Positions 7,279-14,233 of a DNA stretch of 21,920 bases are shown piece after piece. The stretch's first letter is position 1. The number at the start of each line of letters is the position of its first letter. The DNA comes from JAKEGK01 sp036507695 (lineage in GTDB: Bacteria; Pseudomonadota; Gammaproteobacteria; SZUA-152). The stretch covers positions 1-21,920 of the forward strand of contig DATCIR010000158.1 in assembly GCA_036507695.1 (NCBI GenBank). The letters are read 5' to 3'. The notes beneath the pieces were generated by a model that was not told the origin of the DNA, made no database searches, and saw nothing but the letters and a program-made list of their open reading frames with translations. The position numbers and the translations under genes are program-made.

Positions 7279-7306
7279 GCTGACACCGCGGGTGTCAGCG
7301 TTTTTT
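7279..7306 (+). terminator. Rho-independent terminator
   Basis: GCTGACACC (7279-7287) and GGTGTCAGC (7291-7299) form a perfect nine-pair stem with a GCG loop. It is followed by G and six T's (7301-7306). It lies 71 bases after the DUF4389 stop and only 24 bases before the next start codon, so it ends the DUF4389 transcript. It could also act as an attenuator if the HIT gene's promoter lies upstream of it. Confidence 0.88.
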
Positions 7307-7330
7307 GTGGGCGTTTAAAAAAGCGGTTTT

Positions 7331-7759
7331 ATGGCAATGAATAATTTTAGCCTGGACCCAAAGCTGGAAAACGATACCATTAAACTCGGTGAGTTTGACC
7401 TGAGTTTGCTTTTACTAATGGATAACGCGCTGTTTCCCTGGTTTATTTTGGTGCCCAAACTGAATGCAAAAGAACTTTATGAACTGGATGCGGATCAACA
7501 ACTGATGTTGTGGACCGAAATTAACACCATTTCCGAATTTCTGAAAGAAGAACTGCATGTCGATAAAATCAATGTCGCGGCTATCGGTAATCTTGTGCCG
7601 CAACTCCATGTGCATGTGGTTGGCCGCTACAAAGATGACTTTGCCTGGCCGAATACCGTATGGGGACGGATAGAACGTGAAGAATATGAACCCGTGAAGT
7701 TTGAAAATCTGGCCGGTGCTTTACAAAAGTTTCTGGAAAACAAAACCATCATGGAATAG
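7331..7759 (+). CDS. HIT-domain protein with Q-x-H-x-H active site
   Basis: A 142-residue protein of the histidine triad superfamily, distinct from HinT. The phosphate-binding motif reads QLHVHVVGR (Q91, H93, H95): the first histidine of the usual HxHxH is glutamine, while the second and third remain. The surrounding pattern NLVPQLHVHVVGRYKDDFAW then PNTVWG is, from memory, typical of a gammaproteobacterial HIT subgroup, so the change looks family-wide rather than a local mutation. The substrate is unknown. The start has only a weak binding site (AAAGCGG); a second ATG two codons later is possible. It stands alone between a terminator and a convergent MFS gene. Confidence 0.9.
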   Translation: MAMNNFSLDPKLENDTIKLGEFDLSLLLLMDNALFPWFILVPKLNAKELYELDADQQLMLWTEINTISEFLKEELHVDKINVAAIGNLVPQLHVHVVGRYKDDFAWPNTVWGRIEREEYEPVKFENLAGALQKFLENKTIME

Positions 7760-7820
7760 CGCGGCTGCGGGAATTTTTTACGTTCCGGACTTTTTGTTAA
7801 GCTTGGCAGGCGTTAGTTTA

Positions 7821-7912
7821 TATTTTCCTTGGCAATCATCGGCACGTCATGCGCGCTATCTACATCATAAAAGCACAAAGGCGATGAATAAAATGGAAAA
7901 TAATTGCCAAGG
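7821..7912. repeat. Swapped inverted repeats between convergent genes
   Basis: Block A TATTTTCC (7821-7828) is directly followed by block B TTGGCAAT (7829-7836). Fifty-eight bases on, the reverse complement of A, GGAAAATA (7895-7902), is directly followed by the reverse complement of B, ATTGCCAA (7903-7910). The B pairing extends to ten bases (CCTTGGCAAT 7827-7836 with ATTGCCAAGG 7903-7912). The order A-B-A'-B' cannot form one nested hairpin; the two stems are alternatives or a pseudoknot. It lies in the 175-base gap between the HIT and MFS stops. Confidence 0.55.
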
Positions 7913-7934
7913 TTGGTAGACCCTGACATTTGTT

Positions 7935-9311
7935 TCACCTTATACCGCGTTTGACCGACGACACAATGTCATAAACGAATCCGGACAGGGCGTTAAACCG
8001 TGTTGCCCGGAATATTAATTCAGTAACGGTCATTTGTTTTACGCTGCGCACCTCTTTTAAGCGCGGTAAAAACACCAAGGCCACCGCCAACCGCAAAAAC
8101 GCCGACAGCAAAAATACTCCGAGCAGGGCGCTGTGCCAATGATAGGTTTCTCCAAACAAAGCGACTGTATTCGGCAACGTTGCACCCAACACGCCACCCA
8201 CTAACGCGCCGCCAAACACGCCGATATTGGTCATTATATTGTGATAGGCCAGATAAGTGGAACGTTTGGGCGCGGGAATCAGGTCATAAAGAAAATTCGT
8301 CGCGCTCAAATTAAATCCCGCCCAGACAAAACCGCTAAGCAATTGCACGGCAAACAGGTACCAGATGCTGGTCGAAACCAGCCACAAGGCAGGAATCAAC
8401 GGCACGATGAATCCCGCGGTAATCAATACCAGGCGATTGCCGAATGTGTCGCTGATTCTTCCCCAACCGCTCAAGGTCAGGAACTGCATCAATACCGTCG
8501 CGGCGGACAATGTCATAAACTGCACATAGGTAAAATGCAGGTCACGCAACATATAAACAGCGAAAAAAGGTGAGGCGGTAGCCACCGCGGCCTGCATCAT
8601 GCCGAAAAAAACCGAAAAATAAAAAAAACGGGAGCGCTTCAGCTGTTTCCACCAGTGCTCGGTAATCTTAATATCAATACTGGTTTTTATTTCGGCCGGT
8701 TCAACCAAGTGCGTCAGGTGATACACCGAAACCCAGCGCGCTATACCCGCGATTACAAATATGCTGATAAATCCATAAAGCGCCAGGTCGTGTGATTCAT
8801 AGACGTGCAATATAATTCCGGCAATGATGAGCGATATAAGCGCGGAAACAGATGTGTAACGCGTACGCAGGGCAAAATAGCGCCCACGGCGCTTTTCCGG
8901 AACCAGATCACCCATGAGGCTGCTCCAGTAGGGGATAACGACACTCGATGCCGCATGGTAAGCGATAATGCACGCAATAATAATACCGACAGCGAATTCC
9001 TGAAAAAGAAACGGTAACAGGATCAGCGGGACCCATACAAAAGCCTGAAGCGCCGCACCCGTCAAAATAACTTTCTTACGGCTGAATGTTTTATAGCTAA
9101 GCCACGCGGAAAACAGTTGCGACAAAGACGCGATCAAGGGCGGTAGAGAAGCTAATAAACCGATTTGCGCGGTCGTGGCTTTAAAGTACAAGGCAAACGC
9201 GGAAAAATAAGTTTCGCCGGCGCCGGACATAACGGAATAGGCTACGCCATCTTTTACGGAATGGTGCAGGGCATTGTTAATTTGAGGGTCTTTGGCGAAG
9301 CGGCGAGTCAT
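7935..9311 (-). CDS. Major facilitator superfamily transporter
   Basis: A secondary transporter with about 12 predicted transmembrane helices and 458 residues from the chosen start (MTRRFAKDPQINNALHHSVK). The first helix follows at DGVAYSVMSGAGETYFSAFAL. A cytoplasmic loop has SLMGDLVPEKRRGRYFALR, the usual position of the conserved MFS loop, and the two halves are joined by a hydrophilic linker (EPAEIKTSIDIKITEHWWKQL). The substrate is not recognisable. The frame stays open upstream to a TTG at 9446, and an ATG lies at 9357-9359. I chose 9311 because the extra residues have no family look and because a terminator-like hairpin lies just upstream of it. No clear ribosome binding site precedes any candidate, so the start is uncertain. 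Confidence 0.85.
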   Translation of the reverse strand: MTRRFAKDPQINNALHHSVKDGVAYSVMSGAGETYFSAFALYFKATTAQIGLLASLPPLIASLSQLFSAWLSYKTFSRKKVILTGAALQAFVWVPLILLPFLFQEFAVGIIIACIIAYHAASSVVIPYWSSLMGDLVPEKRRGRYFALRTRYTSVSALISLIIAGIILHVYESHDLALYGFISIFVIAGIARWVSVYHLTHLVEPAEIKTSIDIKITEHWWKQLKRSRFFYFSVFFGMMQAAVATASPFFAVYMLRDLHFTYVQFMTLSAATVLMQFLTLSGWGRISDTFGNRLVLITAGFIVPLIPALWLVSTSIWYLFAVQLLSGFVWAGFNLSATNFLYDLIPAPKRSTYLAYHNIMTNIGVFGGALVGGVLGATLPNTVALFGETYHWHSALLGVFLLSAFLRLAVALVFLPRLKEVRSVKQMTVTELIFRATRFNALSGFVYDIVSSVKRGIR

Positions 9312-9320
9312 AGAATTATT

Positions 9321-9352
9321 AAAAAAAACCGGTGGCGCTCTACGGAGAGCGC
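9321..9352 (-). terminator. Terminator or attenuator before the MFS start
   Basis: On the minus strand GCGCTCT (9346-9352) and AGAGCGC (9335-9341) make a seven-pair stem with a CCGT loop. After CACCGG comes a run of eight T's (9321-9328). It lies 108 bases past the zinc-ribbon gene stop and ends ten bases before the preferred MFS ATG. The six-base gap between stem and T-run is longer than ideal, so efficiency may be partial. Confidence 0.55.
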
Positions 9353-9459
9353 GAAGCATATCATAGTCCAGCGCTAACAGTAGCGGCAGGTACCGGAAAA
9401 ACTGAATCGCTATATTCTGATTCAAAGAATACCGGCTAACTGGCAAAAATCCGGCGATT

Positions 9460-9885
9460 CTACCAAAACCACCCGATGACCGCGGCGCCGGCTGAAAAAA
9501 GCACCAATAACAGGATTGACCATATTAAAAATTTACTGAACCGGCGTTTAGGCGCAGGCAGGGATTTCAGGTAATTCCAATATTCACGAACCACCCAATT
9601 TTGTTCTTCGCCATCGATGGCGTAGGGGCGGCCTTTTTTTATGCTTTCCGATATAGATTCAAGCTCTTCCAAAGTCCGCCCAATTTCAACCGATCCAAGG
9701 GCTGATTTCTCGGAAAGGATAAGTGCGCGCGCTGTCTCAAAGTCGGTTTGGGGCCTCAGCCCGCAACCCGGACACGGCGCAAAGGCGTCTTTTTTAAACG
9801 TGCCGCAGCGGATACAGACCGCTTTCTTTTTCGTGGACATAGTCTTCGTGGACATAGTTTTCGTGAATATTGTTTTCGTGGACAT
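9460..9885 (-). CDS. Zinc-ribbon protein with C-terminal membrane anchor
   Basis: A 141-residue protein of unknown function. The N-terminus is a repeated MSTKT-type peptide (residues 1-20) encoded by a 15-bp tandem repeat. A four-cysteine zinc ribbon follows, CIRC (24-27) and CPGC (38-41). The middle is acidic and helical (LGSVEIGRTLEELESISESI). A single hydrophobic helix at the C-terminus (FLIWSILLLVLFSAGAAVIG) suggests a tail-anchored protein with the ribbon in the cytoplasm. Three in-frame ATGs within the repeat (9883-9885, 9853-9855, 9838-9840) are all possible starts, giving 141, 131 or 126 residues. None has a Shine-Dalgarno sequence. It lies 78 bases downstream of the antiporter gene on the same strand and may be cotranscribed with it. 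Confidence 0.75.
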   Translation of the reverse strand: MSTKTIFTKTMSTKTMSTKKKAVCIRCGTFKKDAFAPCPGCGLRPQTDFETARALILSEKSALGSVEIGRTLEELESISESIKKGRPYAIDGEEQNWVVREYWNYLKSLPAPKRRFSKFLIWSILLLVLFSAGAAVIGWFW

Positions 9886-9900
9886 TGTTTTGGTGGATAT
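9826..9900 (-). repeat. Five 15-bp tandem repeats carrying start codons
   Basis: Five adjoining 15-base units related to ATGTCCACGAAAACA run on the minus strand, from 9886-9900 (first) to 9826-9840 (last). Units one and three begin ATA, while two, four and five begin ATG. The period is exactly five codons, so the zinc-ribbon frame passes through unchanged and each ATG unit offers another start codon. Copy-number change by slippage would alter protein length and number of starts without shifting frame. Confidence 0.85.
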
Positions 9901-9963
9901 GGTTCGGCGCTGGCGTTAACAATCAGTGATATTGGCCACGTACTATGCGAAGCAGTATATTGG

Positions 9964-11523
9964 TCAGGAACTTTCGGCTTCAGGTAACAGTTCCAGGGAA
10001 CGCTCGCCAAAACTGGAGCCCACGCCATCATAATAATAATGGACAAAATCGGCGCCAACATTTTTCAGCGCATCGATTTCTTCAACAAATAATACGGTGG
10101 CATTGATTGAACCTTGGTATCCCCCGGCGCGTATTCCACGTATTGCCATCTTTTTCGCGGAAAGTTCCGGTATTGTCAGCAGCACCGCGTGTACGCCCTC
10201 CAGATTCAGGTTGGTCCATAACTCGGAATCTTCCGCGTCGGCGTACAGGACGCGCCTGCCTTGCTGGAGGTGGTTTTCTATTTTGGCGGGGTCAGAATCC
10301 AGGCCGACGACCCGTTGTTGCCGTGAACTCAGATAATCATACGCACTGACGCCGACCCGCCCCATGCCAACGATCACGATGCGTGAATTTCCAAGCTTGA
10401 TCGGTTCGTCATCGGGGTGGCGTTTGGACGATTCAAACCGCTGCAGAAAGTTTCCGATATAGCGATGCAGAATGTGTCCATGGCGATTCAGAGGCGCGGC
10501 AATTGCAAAGGATAGCGCCACCGTTACCGCTAACAACACCAGCCATTCCGGATCAAGCCATCCGTTGCGTACGCCCAAACTCGCCACAATCAAGCCAAAC
10601 TCACTGTAGGTCGCGAGGCTTAAGGTCGCCAAAAAGGAACTGCGGGCGCGTAACCTGAACAGCAGTAAAATGAAAAAGAATAATATCGCTTTGATTACCA
10701 ACAATGCATTAAACCAGAGAGCGTGTTCGAGCGTTTGCAGGGTGGGATGACCCAACAAGCCGATTTCCAGAAAAAATCCCACCAAAAACACTTCTTTCAG
10801 GCCCCAAAGGGCGTTGGATAGTTCGGTTGCGCGCTTGTGATCCGACAGGACAATACCCAGCAACAACGCGCCGAGTTCGGAACTGAGTCCCAGCTGTTCA
10901 AAGCTGGAACCGCCCACAACCAGTGACAGCATTAAACCGTACAAGACAACCAGTTCGCCATGTCCACTCAGGTCCAGCAGTTTATGAATGAGAGGGCGGA
11001 TTAGGAAAAATCCAAGCACCATCAACGCCCATGGGGAAAGATGATTACTGCCGCCGGCACTCAGGACCGCGACGGCGACCAGATCCTGGACAATCAAAAT
11101 GCCAATGGCAACCCGGCCGTGAAAAGCGCGCAGCTCATGTTTGCTTTCCAGCACTTTTGCCGCCACCACGGTGCTGGAAAACGACAAAGTCAGTGCGATG
11201 ATTAATGCGGCTTGCGTCGTGAGTGTGGTGAAGTGGCTAAGTACCGCAAGCAAGAGCACCCCGAAAATGACCATATGCAGCAGGGAGCCGGCTAACACTT
11301 CGGCGCGTATTAAAGTTTTTAATCGTAACTTCAATCCCACGCTAAATAACAGCAGCAGCACACCGGCATGGGCGGCTTCTTCGAGAATCTCATTGCTTTC
11401 GTGGCCATTGGCGCTCAGTAGAAATCCGGCGGCGAGATAGCCGACCAGGGGCGGCAAACCAATCAGCCGGGCGAAAAAACCCAACATGAATGCGAAGCTT
11501 AACCAGATTGCAGCAGTCACCAT
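9964..11523 (-). CDS. Kef/CPA2-type cation:proton antiporter with RCK domain
   Basis: A 519-residue monovalent cation:proton antiporter or potassium efflux protein of the CPA2 family in the inner membrane. Residues 1-350 form about 12 helices, with the family motifs LPPLVGYLAAGFLL, VLLLLFSVGLKL, SFSSTVVAAKVL and GILIVQDLVAV; the conserved aspartate is D147. Residues 380-500 are an RCK/TrkA-N Rossmann domain with GMGRVG (386-391) and an acidic strand end (VVGLDSDP), which binds nucleotide and gates transport. The length is shorter than E. coli KefB/KefC (about 600) and the C-terminus lacks the extra RCK_C lobe. No KefG/KefF-like ancillary protein lies beside it. Substrate ion is not certain. 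Confidence 0.9.
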   Translation of the reverse strand: MVTAAIWLSFAFMLGFFARLIGLPPLVGYLAAGFLLSANGHESNEILEEAAHAGVLLLLFSVGLKLRLKTLIRAEVLAGSLLHMVIFGVLLLAVLSHFTTLTTQAALIIALTLSFSSTVVAAKVLESKHELRAFHGRVAIGILIVQDLVAVAVLSAGGSNHLSPWALMVLGFFLIRPLIHKLLDLSGHGELVVLYGLMLSLVVGGSSFEQLGLSSELGALLLGIVLSDHKRATELSNALWGLKEVFLVGFFLEIGLLGHPTLQTLEHALWFNALLVIKAILFFFILLLFRLRARSSFLATLSLATYSEFGLIVASLGVRNGWLDPEWLVLLAVTVALSFAIAAPLNRHGHILHRYIGNFLQRFESSKRHPDDEPIKLGNSRIVIVGMGRVGVSAYDYLSSRQQRVVGLDSDPAKIENHLQQGRRVLYADAEDSELWTNLNLEGVHAVLLTIPELSAKKMAIRGIRAGGYQGSINATVLFVEEIDALKNVGADFVHYYYDGVGSSFGERSLELLPEAESS

Positions 11524-11528
11524 ACTAA

Positions 11529-11556
11529 ATACACTTTGAGATGGGGATACACTTTG
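11529..11556. repeat. Direct repeat upstream of the antiporter gene
   Basis: ATACACTTTG occurs at 11529-11538 and 11547-11556, 18 bases apart, 5 to 33 bases upstream of the antiporter ATG (minus strand). It could be a paired regulator site or chance. The rest of the 279-base gap to the next gene holds AT-rich sequence (around 11624-11640, GTATATATATCATAA) and no gene or clear terminator. Confidence 0.3.
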
Positions 11557-11802
11557 CTATCAGCCACTGGAACAGTGCGTACCGGCGATTAAATTAACCG
11601 GAAATGTCATGTTAACAAACTCGTATATATATCATAACGCAGAAATTAGCGTAGACATCTTTTAATGATGGTCCGGTAAAATGAAAGTTTGATTAGCGGC
11701 CGGCACGGCGAAACCAGTACGGCATAACCAGCGTGGCAAAACACCGGCTGGGCATCAATTATCGATTATTTGCCGCCGCAAACAGTCAGGGAATCTTCGC
11801 GG

Positions 11803-12261
11803 TTATTTTGCGGTGCTAATAGGTGGGATATAGTTCTTGTTGATGTCCGTGAGTCCTTGTTGGCATTGTAAGGCATCATTGTGGCATACGCAGTTGAGGA
11901 TAAATTTTCTACCTTGCTTGATGCGCAGCTTACCGGATTCTCCTTTAACATCGTGAAACACGCCTGCCACTTCAATCGCGCTTTTATCCGTTGTTTCACC
12001 GGTAACCTGTGCTTCGTGGGTCGTAATTTCGTGGGTAACCGTGGACCAGATGGCCGGCTTGGCTGGGCGCGCATCAGTAGCGTTTTGCTTAATACCGGCA
12101 ACGCCGCAATCAAGTTCCTGCTGGGCGACTGAATACAAGTATTTCACTGCATCGGATACCTTGGCCCGCATGTAATAATCGTCACGCATTTGGGTGGACA
12201 AGGCGACAAAGCCAATGACCATGGCCAGCGCGATACCCGAAATCGAAATGAGACGCAACAT
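11803..12261 (-). CDS. Small membrane-anchored pilin-like protein
   Basis: A 152-residue protein not assigned to a family. The N-terminus has one hydrophobic helix (LISISGIALAMVIGFVALST) running straight into an amphipathic stretch, MRDDYYMRAKVSDAVKYLYS, that looks like the alpha-1 helix of type IV pilins (compare the QDYxxRAKVSEA pattern). Cysteines at C52 (QELDC), and three in NCVCHNDALQC near the C-terminus, could form disulfides. The prepilin peptidase motif (G-F-T-L-I-E) is absent. The frame upstream of the ATG reaches a stop within 20 codons with no better start. It is therefore either a pilin-derived anchored protein or an unrelated membrane protein. An overlapping 115-codon frame in another phase is lower-quality and rejected. 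Confidence 0.6.
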   Translation of the reverse strand: MLRLISISGIALAMVIGFVALSTQMRDDYYMRAKVSDAVKYLYSVAQQELDCGVAGIKQNATDARPAKPAIWSTVTHEITTHEAQVTGETTDKSAIEVAGVFHDVKGESGKLRIKQGRKFILNCVCHNDALQCQQGLTDINKNYIPPISTAK

Positions 12262-12400
12262 GGAAGTGTGATCCAGCAGTTGGCACGAGGCAATTATTCT
12301 ACTGGATTAAGCGGATGAATCAAAGACTATGCTGCCAAACGCAATAGCTTGGTATTGGCAGTCCGTGTACGGTTACTGCGTAAATCTCTGCAGGATTTGC

Positions 12401-13303
12401 TCAATCCCTCAGTTTTTCGCATTTTCCAAAGTAACAGCCCTCGAGTTTTGAGCCTTTATTGGTGCTGTCAATGCCATCCACAGCGGCGCCGTCGAAACCA
12501 CTGATTACCTGGTACAGGCAGTTGTCACCACCGCTTTGCTTACAGGAGTTGATGGCTTGTTGTTTTGCGTCATTGCGTGATGCGCCGCCGCAAGCAGCGC
12601 CAAAAGCCGTGTTGGGATTATCATTGTTTTTGCTATAGGCGAATGCCACCCAGCCGCCGCCCCAACAGCGCGCGGCAACTTTGCATGAGCTGCGTTTATT
12701 TTTGATATTCCAATGCGCCCACAGCACTGGATTATCCACTACCGCGGGAACTCCGGCGATATAGTCTCCGGAGCCACCGCAGTCAATCAGCGCTGTATAA
12801 AAACTGGGTTTTGATTTTCCGCTATCACATCGGGCGTAGGTGGTTTTTTGATTCAGCCGCGGCGCTTTTTCATTGACGGGTAATTGGATAAATTCCAGGT
12901 CTAATTTACCGCCGCTCTGTACCAAGCGCCGCTCGTGGATTGCATTAGCAATCTGGGTGGTGTTTTTAAAGGTTGTTTGCGGGGTGTCGCCAGTGCGGGT
13001 AAATTTGAGTTTGACTTGTTCCGGCATGCTAGCGCCATTAGTTAATCCGTTGGTGTAATAGTGCACTGTCCGGTCGATAATCCACTCCAGCGAATTGGGA
13101 GTGCTATTAATTATGGTAATGCTATCGGTACAAACATAGGTATCGGTATCGTGTTGCACAGGCGGATAGCAGAAGTAGGGCTGGCCATCCTCACACCACC
13201 TGCCTTCGATGTCTGCCGCTTGGACTATTACCGGAAAAGTAACAACCGTCAGCGTGAAAGCGGTCATAACGGCTACCATTCGCGTGATCATATTTTTACT
13301 CAT
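12401..13303 (-). CDS. Exported protein with C-terminal DUF4189-like domain
   Basis: A 300-residue secreted or periplasmic protein. A signal peptide MITRMVAVMTAFTLTVVTFP ends at VQA-AD (cleavage after about residue 29). The mature protein is rich in cysteine, with about a dozen (WCED, YFCYPP, YVCTD, ARCDSG, DCGG, SCKVAARC, ACGG, NSCK, NCLY, EGCYFGKC), consistent with disulfides in an oxidising compartment. Residues about 205-275, GGGWVAFAYSKNNDNPNTAF, then ASRNDAKQQAINSCKQSGGDN, resemble DUF4189, a small repeat-like domain of exported proteins. The function is unknown. An earlier in-frame GTG at 13336 is possible; the ATG at 13303 gives a better signal peptide. It is followed on the same strand by the pilin-like gene after 139 bases. 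Confidence 0.75.
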   Translation of the reverse strand: MSKNMITRMVAVMTAFTLTVVTFPVIVQAADIEGRWCEDGQPYFCYPPVQHDTDTYVCTDSITIINSTPNSLEWIIDRTVHYYTNGLTNGASMPEQVKLKFTRTGDTPQTTFKNTTQIANAIHERRLVQSGGKLDLEFIQLPVNEKAPRLNQKTTYARCDSGKSKPSFYTALIDCGGSGDYIAGVPAVVDNPVLWAHWNIKNKRSSCKVAARCWGGGWVAFAYSKNNDNPNTAFGAACGGASRNDAKQQAINSCKQSGGDNCLYQVISGFDGAAVDGIDSTNKGSKLEGCYFGKCEKLRD

Positions 13304-13465
13304 GTAGCGGACAATAATCCTTGTTTTGGTGAACACAAAAATGTTTTCCCGGTTGTTGGCCGCTCGCCGGCGGCGTTGACTAAATCATAACGAGTTCGCT
13401 GCCATGCTTCAATGACGGAAGTTACCGGTTAAAGTAATTTCATTCAGGTAAGTTTGGCGGTGTAA

Positions 13466-13867
13466 TTAATACGGAATGAGCTTGCCGGTTATGGCATCAA
13501 TTTTAGGGCTTTCGCCGGGGCCAATGGCGCAGGCTGTATGGGTGGGCTGGCCTTTAAACTCCGTACGCCCGCTGTCCAGGATCAAATGGCTGCGCAGGCC
13601 GGCGTCCAGTGCCTGCTGATGGTAGTGCAGCAATTCCTGTTCAGAATTGACGCGTAGACACACTTTCGCCATTCCTTCACTCAGCCAGGTTTTATCGATG
13701 TTCGTTAAGGTGATTTGAAAATCCTGCTGCGTGCTGCCGTCAAAGTGTTCGCCTCGGAGTTGCTCAACCAGGAATGCCATGGAAGCATGGGAACCCTGGG
13801 CAATTTCTTTGCCGCGGCGCATGTTCAAATCCTTGCGGACTAAGACGACTTGTTTGATGCGATTCAT
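13466..13867 (-). CDS. pth2: Peptidyl-tRNA hydrolase, Pth2 type
   Basis: A 133-residue protein of the PTH2 family, the archaeal/eukaryotic-type enzyme that releases peptidyl groups from tRNA. It is unrelated in fold to the usual bacterial Pth. The N-terminal motif QVVLVRKDLNMRRGKEIAQG continuing SHASMAF matches the active-site region of Pth2 (V-R-x-D-L-x-M-x-x-G-K-x-A-Q-x-S-H-A). The C-terminal block RTEFKGQPTHTACAIGPGE matches the family D/E-x-G-x-T-x-x-A-x-G-P pattern. The frame continues upstream to 14053 but that part is low-complexity and unlike the family, so I start at 13867. No ribosome binding site is present; a TATATA/TATATT element (13872-13879) ends five bases before the ATG. Confidence 0.85.
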   Translation of the reverse strand: MNRIKQVVLVRKDLNMRRGKEIAQGSHASMAFLVEQLRGEHFDGSTQQDFQITLTNIDKTWLSEGMAKVCLRVNSEQELLHYHQQALDAGLRSHLILDSGRTEFKGQPTHTACAIGPGESPKIDAITGKLIPY

Positions 13868-14233
13868 GGCGAATATATAGGGTGGCGGTTTAATTGCGAT
13901 AGTCTGTAAATACGTGATCCAACAGTAACGGTTTTGCCTTTGTAATCGCTGTGTGCGGCCTGGGTACGCAATAATATATGCGTTGGCGGCGCTCGTCATG
14001 CACAATTTTAGTTTGTAATTGAGCGGATTGATATTTGGATCTAGAAAAATCATTTTTTTTCCTTAGCCTAGGTTTACTCCCCAGGTTTTAACTATTACCG
14101 CAAAACCCCGCTAATCACTTTTCCCGCCGCCATGTGCTGGGTACGCTTACGAAATATTTAGTGATTATTTCAGCGTGAATTCAGCTTGCGGTTCTAGACT
14201 TTCCCCAATATGGAAAACACGGCGAGAGGTATT
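13868..14233. other. Gene-free divergent region between pth2 and b561 gene
   Basis: 366 bases separate two divergent genes. The stretch contains a -10-like TATATT against the pth2 ATG (minus), a small inverted repeat ACGCA-ATAATATA-TGCGT (13976-13993), a run of eight T's (14053-14060) and the eight-base inverted repeat listed separately. The minus-strand frame extending pth2 upstream is not credible as protein. I see no RNA gene here. Confidence 0.4.
14112..14167. repeat. Eight-base inverted repeat upstream of cytochrome operon
   Basis: TAATCACT (14112-14119) and AGTGATTA (14160-14167) are perfect reverse complements 40 bases apart, ending 66 bases before the b561 start codon. They could be two operator half-sites of the cytochrome operon or chance. 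No terminator T-run follows. Confidence 0.35.

Noticed and set aside
11766..12113. 115-codon minus-strand frame overlapping the pilin-like gene
   Set aside because: No hydrophobic or conserved segment, biased composition, and fully explained by the overlapping frame with a membrane helix.
12332..12361. CTGCCAA/TTGGCAG inverted repeat after the DUF4189 gene as a terminator
   Set aside because: Seven pairs with a 16-base loop and no T-run on either strand; too weak to call.
13868..14053. 62-codon N-terminal extension of pth2
   Set aside because: The added residues do not resemble the family and Pth2 proteins begin at the chosen methionine; a -10-like element also lies inside the extension.
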